Assembly: GCA_002329545.1 (NCBI GenBank)
Contig: DCTJ01000066.1
Location: 9,265-18,287, forward strand
Direction: 5' to 3'
Origin: Candidatus Omnitrophica bacterium UBA1443
GTDB taxonomy: Bacteria; Omnitrophota; Omnitrophia; Omnitrophales; Aquincolibacteriaceae
Length of the DNA: 9,023 nt
The position numbers and the translations under genes were made by a program. Below are positions 1 to 6,056 of this stretch, one piece after another; position 1 is the stretch's first letter, and each line of letters begins with the position of its first letter. Below the pieces are notes generated by a model, which made no database searches, had not been told where the DNA came from, and worked only from the letters and a program-made list of their open reading frames with translations.

Positions 1-92
1 CTGGAGATAAAGTTATTTCCGAATCCCTGGATTCAGCCTTTGTAGTGCTTCGGCAGGCGATTCAAGCACAGAAGGGTTTGAAAAAGTTATGA
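1..92 (+). CDS. 3' end of an unidentified upstream gene (partial)
   Basis: The frame whose codons begin at base 3 is open from the window edge to a TGA at 90-92. It encodes about 29 residues ending in QKGLKKL, an amphipathic, probably helical tail. The stop overlaps the ATG of the next gene at 89-91 as ATGA, the usual sign of translationally coupled operon genes. This overlap is the main reason to believe the frame is real. The fragment has no motif I recognise. In a standard dcw cluster this position could hold rsmH or another gene, but nothing visible supports naming it. Confidence 0.5.
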   Translation, partial: GDKVISESLDSAFVVLRQAIQAQKGLKKL

Positions 93-1666
93 CACCGTCT
101 GAAACCCGAGCTTGCTCCCGCCGGAAAAAGTCTGGAAAAGTTCCGAAGCATTCCCTGACCCCGCTGGAACGGTTTATGATCCCGAATCCTCAATGGCAAG
201 AGGGGTATGAGGCATTCTCCGGTCTCTTTGGAAAGCCCATCGGATGGCTCATACTTCTTGATGAACATGAAAGGCACCGCCTAATCCGGCTTGATCGAAA
301 ACAGAATTGTCCTTATTTTTTCAAATCGGGTGAAAATCAGCGGCAGTGCGAAGCGTTTATCACGAAATTTGTGGATCAGCTTATCCACAATGAAGAAATG
401 ATTGAACGGCTTCCCTTATTCTACCGATGCGCGAGCGCAAAGCCCTGTCTCGCGTTTCCGGTACGTTATCTTGGATCGCTGAAGGGCTTTCTTTTTTTTG
501 ATTGTGTCAAGAATCCCGAGCGGGAAGTTAAGAGAATTATCGACCCTTTTTTCAGCTTTTTGTCAACTCATGTGGAGTTGGCTTACAAGAATTTTGAATT
601 GAATAATTTTTATGAAACGGTTCATCCCCGGGCTCTGGCTCTTTCAACCATGCATTCCGTCCATCGCGTGATCAATTCCTCGCTTCGCCTTCGGGAGTTG
701 ATCCCAAGAATTGGCCGTTTGAGCGCTCAGATCCTCAAGGCTCAGGGTTGTTCCATCATGCTGACGGATTCGTCGCGGCGATATTTGAACCCTGTTTTTT
801 CTTTTGGAAGTCATCCTAAATTTGTGCACCGCCAGCGTGTCCGGATCGGACGAGGAATTGAAGGCCGCATCGCGGATACGGGGGAGTTTTGTTTGCAGCG
901 GAGGTATATCGCCGTGCCGTTCATTGACGATGATGTGGTGGGTGTTCTGATGTTGTGGGATAAAAAGGATAAACAGCCATTCACGCGTACGGATCTTGAG
1001 ATTCTTAAATCGCTCTCGGAGCAGGCGGTGGTTGCGATCAAAAATGCCCAGTTGTTTGAGCAGACGGAAGAATTGACGCTGGGCAGTATTAAGACCATCA
1101 ATGAACTTCTGGAAAGACATTTTGGCGAGAAGCGAGGGCATCTGGAAGTGGTTGGCCAGATCGCGGTTGAGGTCGGAAAGATACTGGAACTCTCCGGCCA
1201 GGAACTTGTGATGATCGAACGGGCGATTTTACTGTTGGATACCGGTCAGTTGGGGATTTCGGAGCGAACCTGGGAAAAGAAAGAAAAACTTTCTCCTAAA
1301 GAGCTTCAGCAAGTGCGAAGTATTCCTCTCTGGGGAGCCAGCTTGCTCAAATCCATGTCGTCGTTGAAACCGATCATTCCGATTGTGATGCATCGCCACG
1401 AACGTTACGACGGGCGCGGTTATCCACAAGGTTTAAAGGGTGAGGAAATTCCGATCGGCGCCCGGATTGTTTCGGTCGTCGATTCCTACATTGCCATGGT
1501 CTCGAAACGTCCCTACAAGCCGCAACTTTCCGTTAAAGAAGCTCTGGAAGAGATTCAAAAACACAAGGGGGCCCAGTTCGATCCCAAAGTTGTGGACGCG
1601 TTTCTTAAAACCATGAAAGAGCACTCGATTCTGGAAAAAGTTCAGCGGTATATCGATAGTCAATGA
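89..1666 (+). CDS. GAF domain protein with degenerate HD-GYP domain
   Basis: This 525-residue protein has no signal peptide or membrane segment, so it is probably a cytoplasmic sensor or regulator. Residues about 35-170 form a divergent sensory-like region with several cysteines (C74, C87, C114, C120), perhaps GAF- or PocR-like. Residues about 195-325 look like a GAF domain, ending in the typical helix around LSEQAVVAIKNAQLFEQ. Residues about 345-508 match HD-GYP domains, the family of cyclic-di-GMP phosphodiesterases: H351, then HERYDGRGYP (437-446), IPIGARI, D465, KRPY and QFDPKVVDAF. The catalytic HDxGK motif reads LDTGQ at 383-387, so the first metal-binding His and the Lys are lost. The 'Hp..G' His is also missing (SIPLWG), and the HHE motif reads RHE. 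By analogy with other degenerate HD-GYP proteins it may bind a ligand or partner rather than hydrolyse cyclic-di-GMP; this is inference. The ATG overlaps the preceding stop, with GAAGGG at 71-76 as a distant possible ribosome site. Link to cell-wall control rests only on position. Confidence 0.85.
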   Translation: MTPSETRACSRRKKSGKVPKHSLTPLERFMIPNPQWQEGYEAFSGLFGKPIGWLILLDEHERHRLIRLDRKQNCPYFFKSGENQRQCEAFITKFVDQLIHNEEMIERLPLFYRCASAKPCLAFPVRYLGSLKGFLFFDCVKNPEREVKRIIDPFFSFLSTHVELAYKNFELNNFYETVHPRALALSTMHSVHRVINSSLRLRELIPRIGRLSAQILKAQGCSIMLTDSSRRYLNPVFSFGSHPKFVHRQRVRIGRGIEGRIADTGEFCLQRRYIAVPFIDDDVVGVLMLWDKKDKQPFTRTDLEILKSLSEQAVVAIKNAQLFEQTEELTLGSIKTINELLERHFGEKRGHLEVVGQIAVEVGKILELSGQELVMIERAILLLDTGQLGISERTWEKKEKLSPKELQQVRSIPLWGASLLKSMSSLKPIIPIVMHRHERYDGRGYPQGLKGEEIPIGARIVSVVDSYIAMVSKRPYKPQLSVKEALEEIQKHKGAQFDPKVVDAFLKTMKEHSILEKVQRYIDSQ

Positions 1667-1680
1667 ATGAAGGTTACGGG

Positions 1681-1686
1681 AAGGAG
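1681..1686 (+). promoter_or_regulatory. Ribosome binding site for the 67-residue membrane protein
   Basis: AAGGAG lies 5 bases before the ATG at 1692 and 8 bases before the adjacent ATG at 1695. The spacing favours the second ATG slightly, which would remove one Met from the product. It is one of the clearest Shine-Dalgarno sequences in the window and supports the short gene as real. Confidence 0.7.
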
Positions 1687-1691
1687 AAAGA

Positions 1692-1895
1692 ATGATGGGG
1701 AAGATGAAAATTGAGATAAGAAAACCTCAGCACATGATGCCGAAAGAACCAATGTCGCGGGACCAATCGGTCGCTGTGACGGCGGGCGATAAGCCCCAGG
1801 GGGTTCCTTTTTTCTTTAACTTTCTTCTTTTGGTTTCGTATGTGCTTTGTGGTGTCGCGATCTGGTTTGCCATGCGAATTTTTTTAGAGCGCTAG
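1692..1895 (+). CDS. Small protein with C-terminal membrane segment
   Basis: I do not recognise a family for this 67-residue protein. Residues 1-38 are hydrophilic and net basic, with four further Mets and several Lys. Residues about 39-62 (starting FFFNFLLLVSY) form one strong hydrophobic helix, followed by the short tail RIFLER. By the positive-inside rule the long N-terminal part should be cytoplasmic or the orientation ambiguous, since both flanks are basic. It sits 25 bases after the HD-GYP gene and 16 bases before the lipoprotein gene. Its site in the cluster is where ftsL often lies, but FtsL has a periplasmic coiled coil after its membrane helix and this protein has almost nothing there. 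A good ribosome site supports translation. It could be an assembly or scaffold subunit of the neighbouring envelope proteins, which is speculation. Confidence 0.65.
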   Translation: MMGKMKIEIRKPQHMMPKEPMSRDQSVAVTAGDKPQGVPFFFNFLLLVSYVLCGVAIWFAMRIFLER

Positions 1896-1900
1896 GGTTT

Positions 1901-1906
1901 GAAGGA
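1901..1906 (+). promoter_or_regulatory. Ribosome binding site for the OmpA-like lipoprotein
   Basis: GAAGGA ends 5 bases before the ATG at 1912. It favours that start over the in-frame ATG at 1987, which has no comparable upstream sequence even though it would give a more usual lipoprotein signal length. Confidence 0.5.
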
Positions 1907-1911
1907 TTCCT

Positions 1912-2667
1912 ATGCCGGTGTCGAGGAGTTTTGGGGGAAGTGTTCCCCAAACTGGTGTTCTTAAGAAATGGGTCGTTACGCCCAAAATGTCAGGCTGGTG
2001 TGTGGGTTTCCCGAGGGGGGTCTTTTTTTGCGGTGTTGTTTTGGGCGTCCTTTTCTGTCTAACCGGATGCAAGACAACTGACACCCAGTGTCAGAGAATT
2101 AGCCGACAGCAAGCGCTCACCATTGAAGGTTTGAATTCCGAGATTCTCCGACTCAATCAGGAAATTGATACAACGATTGGTTCCCGGGCGTCATTGGAAA
2201 AAGTTCAAGCCCCGTTAGCCTCCGAGTTATCGAGGGAAATTGGAACTGGCGTCCTCACGGTTTCTCTTGAACGAAAAGGGCTTGTGATACGGATCCTTGA
2301 GAGCGCGCTGTTTGAGCCGGATCAAATTGACATTTCAGATTCGGCAACCTCGCTTCTTGATCCGATCGCCACTTATTTGTCCGGTCCTCTACGAGAAAAT
2401 CAGGTCATTATCGAGGGGCATCTCGATGGACCTCTTCCCGATGGAAGCGGGTGGCGATCCGGGTGGGAATATACCCAGGCAATTGCGGTCGAAGTGGTTC
2501 ATTACTTTGTGGATGTGGCCGGTCTGAATTCTAATCGTTTTGTGGTCGCCGCGTTTAATGACCATTGTCGGTTGAATTTGCTTGATAGGGCTGGGAACAG
2601 GGCACGCAACAGACGCGTTGAAATTGTGATTGTCCCCAAAGGTACGAACGTTTGCGCGGTTGTATGA
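1912..2667 (+). CDS. OmpA/MotB-family C-terminal domain lipoprotein
   Basis: This 251-residue protein is a predicted lipoprotein. A hydrophobic stretch at about 36-49 leads into the lipobox LTGC, with the acylated Cys at 53. The next residue is Lys, so by the E. coli rule it would go to the outer membrane. The N-terminal part before the hydrophobic core is unusually long (about 35 residues); starting at M26 (ATG at 1987) would give a normal signal, but the better ribosome site is at 1912. Residues about 60-110 are polar and helical, perhaps a short coiled coil. Residues about 120-242 resemble the OmpA peptidoglycan-binding domain: an initial strand, FEPDQIDIS, EGHLD (168-172, usually GHTD), a WEYTQAIA helix (185-192) and NRRVEIVI (233-240). 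The Asp that contacts diaminopimelate is kept (D172), but the partner Arg of the 'SxxRA' motif appears to be Ile191. Family members such as Pal tether the outer membrane to the wall. The stop overlaps the next gene as ATGA. Confidence 0.8.
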   Translation: MPVSRSFGGSVPQTGVLKKWVVTPKMSGWCVGFPRGVFFCGVVLGVLFCLTGCKTTDTQCQRISRQQALTIEGLNSEILRLNQEIDTTIGSRASLEKVQAPLASELSREIGTGVLTVSLERKGLVIRILESALFEPDQIDISDSATSLLDPIATYLSGPLRENQVIIEGHLDGPLPDGSGWRSGWEYTQAIAVEVVHYFVDVAGLNSNRFVVAAFNDHCRLNLLDRAGNRARNRRVEIVIVPKGTNVCAVV

Positions 2668-3146
2668 GACGCTTCCTGCCGTTGTGCTTTTTTCTGCTAT
2701 TGCTGGTCTTGGTGTTAGGGGGGCTCAGCGGATTAAATTACTGGGTGTTTCACGAGATTCAGAATCGGCTTGAGATTCGGGTGACTGGGAGATTTACGCC
2801 TGATTTGTTTCGAACCGGATTTCAAATCAGACACGGCAGTTTTTTCTGGAAGGAGAAAGTCCAATTGGTGGACGGGCATGTTCAGGTTCGTTATGATCCG
2901 TGGACGATTTTTTCTCGGGACGGGATTCGAATCATTTTGAAAAGTGATTATGCGGACATCCGGTTATTAGGTAATTGGGCGAAGTGGAAGGGCGTCGAAT
3001 CCGCGCGCGTAGAACTGCTCGATGTGGATTTTGTCCTGGGTTCTCATCGCTTGACGGTCATCAACGAAATTGAGGTCAGATCGCCGAGTTTTCAATTTGT
3101 CATAAAAAATGTTGATCGCTCAACAGGGGTTTTGGGTTCAAAATAA
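2664..3146 (+). CDS. Membrane-anchored periplasmic protein, possibly AsmA-like
   Basis: I do not recognise a firm family for this 160-residue protein. Residues about 4-24 are a strong hydrophobic helix after MRR, with no lipobox, so it is probably an uncleaved anchor with the remainder in the periplasm. The rest alternates hydrophobic and polar residues in a pattern of beta strands (GFQIRHGSFFWKEKVQL, VQVRYDPWTIF, GIRIILKSDYADIRLL). The phrases 'region of scale or charge, then VxVRYDPWTIF' resemble the start of AsmA/DUF-type envelope proteins that form a lipid-facing beta groove, but the match is weak. I chose the ATG at 2664 because it overlaps the lipoprotein stop as ATGA; a TTG at 2652 in the same frame would add MRGC. 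The gene ends 5 bases before murE. Co-location with the lipoprotein suggests a shared envelope role. Confidence 0.7.
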   Translation: MRRFLPLCFFLLLLVLVLGGLSGLNYWVFHEIQNRLEIRVTGRFTPDLFRTGFQIRHGSFFWKEKVQLVDGHVQVRYDPWTIFSRDGIRIILKSDYADIRLLGNWAKWKGVESARVELLDVDFVLGSHRLTVINEIEVRSPSFQFVIKNVDRSTGVLGSK

Positions 3147-3151
3147 TCTTT

Positions 3152-4660
3152 ATGCGTAAACGAGTCGAAGATCTGTTTTTGGGTATACCGATCCTTGAAA
3201 GGATCCACTGGGATCCGAATCGTCTTCTGAATAAAGTGACATCGGATTCCCGGGCTGTTCAACCGGGAGATGTTTTTGTCGCGTGTTCCGGCGCTTGCAT
3301 GGACGGACATGATTTTATTGGCCAGGCAATACACGGGAAGGCCGCTATCGTGGTCTACGAACGAGAGCCTGACGTTATGATTCCGCCACATGTGACGGGA
3401 ATTCGAGTGAAAGATTCGCGGGTCGCGCTTGCGCTGATTTTGAGACGGTTCTATGACGCGCCCGATCGGAAGATCAAAATGGTCGGGGTAACGGGGACGA
3501 ACGGAAAAACTACGACCGCTTACCTTTTGTACCGCCTCCTTCGGGAGCAAGTCAAAATCGCGTACCTGGGGACGCTTTTCTACGAACTTCCGTCGGGGAG
3601 AAAACCGGCTTTAAACACAACTCCTGGGCCCGAGACACTTTTGCCGATGCTTGCTGAGATGGCGGCGGAGGGGGTTCAATATTGCGCCATGGAGTGTTCG
3701 TCCCACGCGATCCACCAGAATCGGATTCGTGGTCTCGAGTTTGAAATGGGAATTTTTACGCAACTGACTCAGGACCATCTTGATTATCACGGAAGTATGG
3801 AGCGTTACTTTCAAACCAAGCGCCAGTTTTTTGTGGATGACCCGCCGCCCCGCCGTTTATTGCTAAACAAGGATTGCCCGTATGGCCGGAGGATGATTGA
3901 GGAGCTTCCCCGTGCCAGTACGTTTAGCGTTCTCGCTCCGGCCGATTATTATGTGGAAAATTTGAAGATGTCGCTGACGGGGTCGACTTTTGACCTTTGC
4001 TTCCACCGGGAAAAGCTGCCTTTTCAGATTCGGATGCCGATGCGTTATAACGTCTCTAATGTCTTGGCAGTCCTTGCGGCGATCGATCTTTTAGGCCAGG
4101 GGGAGAATACCGGATTCAGGATTGAAGATTTTCGCGGTATTCTGGCGGGAATACCGCCCATTCCCGGACGCATGGAACGTGCAGGATCGGGAACGGATTT
4201 TTCAGTCTTCGTGGATTACGCCCACACGCCTGATGCTATCGAACAAGTCCTGAGGGACGCAAAGAGCGCGAATCCCAAAAGAATTCTGACCGTGTTTGGT
4301 TGCGGCGGCGATCGGGACAAGGCGAAACGTCAGTTGATGGTGAAAAATGCCTGCCAATATTCTGACGTGGTTATCATGACATCCGACAATCCTCGAACGG
4401 AGAGTCCCGAAGAAATTCTTCTCGACATGCGGAAAGGTTTGCCGCGTCCAGCTCCTTCCCATCTGGGGATTTACGAGATCATAGATCGCGCCGAGGCGAT
4501 CGAAAAGGCGGTGTCGTTGGCAAAAGCAGGGGACGCCATTTTTATTTTGGGGAAGGGACATGAGGATTACCAGATTCTTGGTGATGTTCGAATCCCTTTT
4601 AATGATCGTGAAGTAGTCGAGTCCGCTATTCGAAGAAAAAGCCGTGTTGCCTTATCCTGA
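3152..4660 (+). CDS. murE: UDP-MurNAc-tripeptide ligase (meso-DAP adding)
   Basis: This cytoplasmic ATP-dependent ligase adds meso-diaminopimelate to UDP-MurNAc-L-Ala-D-Glu. It has 502 residues, close to the 495 of E. coli MurE, and looks complete. The N-terminal UDP-sugar domain carries TSDSRAVQPGDVFVA (30-44). The central ATPase domain carries the P-loop GVTGTNGKTTTAY (112-124), NTTPGP (155-160), ECSSHAI (181-187) and TQDHLDYHGSMERYFQTKR, in which K223 matches the carbamylated lysine of the family. The C-terminal domain carries DYAHTP (355-360), GCGGDRDKAKR (383-393), DNPRTESPEEI (412-422) and GKGHEDYQ (467-474). The DNPR motif is the known marker for meso-DAP rather than L-Lys as substrate. 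The ATG follows the previous stop by 5 bases and has no clear Shine-Dalgarno sequence, so translation is probably coupled. Its 3' end overlaps murF by 17 bases. Confidence 0.97.
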   Translation: MRKRVEDLFLGIPILERIHWDPNRLLNKVTSDSRAVQPGDVFVACSGACMDGHDFIGQAIHGKAAIVVYEREPDVMIPPHVTGIRVKDSRVALALILRRFYDAPDRKIKMVGVTGTNGKTTTAYLLYRLLREQVKIAYLGTLFYELPSGRKPALNTTPGPETLLPMLAEMAAEGVQYCAMECSSHAIHQNRIRGLEFEMGIFTQLTQDHLDYHGSMERYFQTKRQFFVDDPPPRRLLLNKDCPYGRRMIEELPRASTFSVLAPADYYVENLKMSLTGSTFDLCFHREKLPFQIRMPMRYNVSNVLAVLAAIDLLGQGENTGFRIEDFRGILAGIPPIPGRMERAGSGTDFSVFVDYAHTPDAIEQVLRDAKSANPKRILTVFGCGGDRDKAKRQLMVKNACQYSDVVIMTSDNPRTESPEEILLDMRKGLPRPAPSHLGIYEIIDRAEAIEKAVSLAKAGDAIFILGKGHEDYQILGDVRIPFNDREVVESAIRRKSRVALS

Positions 4661-6041
4661 CGCGAGCCGGGCGCTCGCTACTCCCGTTGAATTTCCCGAC
4701 GAGTCTTGTGCGATTCGAAGCTTCTCGATCGATACACGGACGCTTCGTAAGGGCGAACTTTTTATTGCGCTCCCCGGCGAGAGAAGTGATGGACATGATC
4801 ATGTGATCGCGGCTTTTCGCCGCGGGGCTTCTGGCGCTCTTGTCCAAAAAAAAAGACAGGACGGCGTGGTCAAAGCCTTGAGGCAGGAGGGGCTGACGCC
4901 GCGAAACATTTTGGCTGTCGAGGATCCGGCGGCAGCGATGGCATCGCTGGCTCGTCACTATCGCGACGGGTTATCGGTAAAAACGATTGTCATTACTGGC
5001 AGTGTTGGGAAAACGACGACCAAAGAGTTTCTTCATTTTCTTTTGAAACAGAAATATCCAACGCTGGCCACGGAGGGTAATCTTAACAATCATCTGGGCG
5101 TTCCAATCATGATCTCACGGATCAAGCCGGATCACGCGTTTGCCGTGCTTGAAGCCGGGGCAAGTCATGCGGGTGAAATTGATTATCTTGCATCGATGAT
5201 TCGGCCAATGTCGGCGATTTTGACGCCGATCGGTCCAGCCCATCTGCAAGGTTTTGGAACTCTGGAAAACGTTTATCGCGCGAAAACCGAGGTGCTACGT
5301 TATCTTTCAACTGATTCTCCGATGGTTGTTCCCGTACATGACGAACGGTTACACCAACTCTTGCGTGATTCGGGAAAGCGTTTTATCCGGGCGGGTTCCT
5401 CGGCGCGTGCGGATTACCGTTTTTCAGACGTGCGTGTGCGGAACGGTATGGTGAGATTCAAAGTGAATGAAACCTCAACGTTTTCATTCCCCGGGCAGGC
5501 CTCTTTTCTTGCCCTTAACGCGACGCTGGCCATCGCGTTGGCAGATCAGTTGGGTGTGTCGATCGCGGAAATGCCCCCGGAGTGGACTGATCTCGAGCTT
5601 GTGTCCGGGAGATTTTGTGAGACCGTGTTGCCAAATGGTATCCGTGTGATTGACGATAGCTATAACGCCAGCCCCCTGGCGTTCGCGACGGCGATCGAAG
5701 CTTTCCGGAAGATCACTGCCAACGGTAAAAAAATTCTTGTTTTTGCCGATATGCTGGAGCTAGGAGCGGATGAAGTTTGCTATCATAGAGAGATAGGGGA
5801 GAAAATAGCTTTGAGCGGAATTGACGCCGCTTACGCGTTTGGGGACCGCAGTCGAAACAGCATTGATGTTATTCGCGAAAGATCCCGGGAAATCCTTGAT
5901 GCCCGTCATTTCTCCTCAGCGGATGATCTGGTGAGCGCTCTGGGAAAACTTCTGAGACCGGGTGATCTGGTGCTTCTTAAAGGGTCTCGAGGGATGCGCG
6001 TCGAAAAAGTACTCGCGGGTATCGAACGGATTGGTTTTTAA
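4644..6041 (+). CDS. murF: UDP-MurNAc-tripeptide--D-Ala-D-Ala ligase
   Basis: This enzyme joins D-Ala-D-Ala to UDP-MurNAc-tripeptide, the last cytoplasmic step to the pentapeptide. It has 465 residues, typical of the family. Visible motifs are SIDTRTLRKGELFIALPGE (28-46) in the substrate domain, the P-loop TGSVGKTTTKE (118-128), GNLNNHLGVP (145-154), EAGASHAGEI, GPAHLQGFGTLENVYRAK with K214, then DDSYNASPLA (337-346), FADMLELG (367-374) and LLKGSRGMRVEKV (444-456). The start is not ATG. GTG at 4644 is the first usable start after an in-frame TAG at 4614-4616, and TTG at 4647 is the only close alternative. The 17-base overlap with murE and lack of a clear ribosome site suggest translational coupling. 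The gene contains a run of nine A at 4846-4854 but the frame stays intact. It ends 15 bases before mraY. Confidence 0.96.
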   Translation: MLPYPDASRALATPVEFPDESCAIRSFSIDTRTLRKGELFIALPGERSDGHDHVIAAFRRGASGALVQKKRQDGVVKALRQEGLTPRNILAVEDPAAAMASLARHYRDGLSVKTIVITGSVGKTTTKEFLHFLLKQKYPTLATEGNLNNHLGVPIMISRIKPDHAFAVLEAGASHAGEIDYLASMIRPMSAILTPIGPAHLQGFGTLENVYRAKTEVLRYLSTDSPMVVPVHDERLHQLLRDSGKRFIRAGSSARADYRFSDVRVRNGMVRFKVNETSTFSFPGQASFLALNATLAIALADQLGVSIAEMPPEWTDLELVSGRFCETVLPNGIRVIDDSYNASPLAFATAIEAFRKITANGKKILVFADMLELGADEVCYHREIGEKIALSGIDAAYAFGDRSRNSIDVIRERSREILDARHFSSADDLVSALGKLLRPGDLVLLKGSRGMRVEKVLAGIERIGF

Positions 6042-6056
6042 CAAAAAAAGAAAAAG

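Noticed and set aside
644..1141. Minus-strand open frame opposite the GAF region
   Set aside because: The plus strand has a clear GAF domain and the antisense translation has no recognisable features.
1692..1895. 67-residue protein as FtsL
   Set aside because: FtsL has a membrane helix followed by a periplasmic coiled coil. Here the helix is at the C-terminus with only about five residues after it.
1847..2062. Plus-strand frame overlapping the small membrane gene and the lipoprotein gene
   Set aside because: It overlaps two better supported genes in another frame and has no ribosome site of note.
3198..3217. Repeated GGATCC hexamers near the murE start (and again in mraY around 6865-6887)
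   Set aside because: They are isolated short palindromes at coding positions with no regular spacing, so they are not treated as a repeat array.
6042..6056. A-rich leader between murF and mraY as a promoter
   Set aside because: It is only 15 bases and has no -35/-10 pair that stands out within the end of murF.
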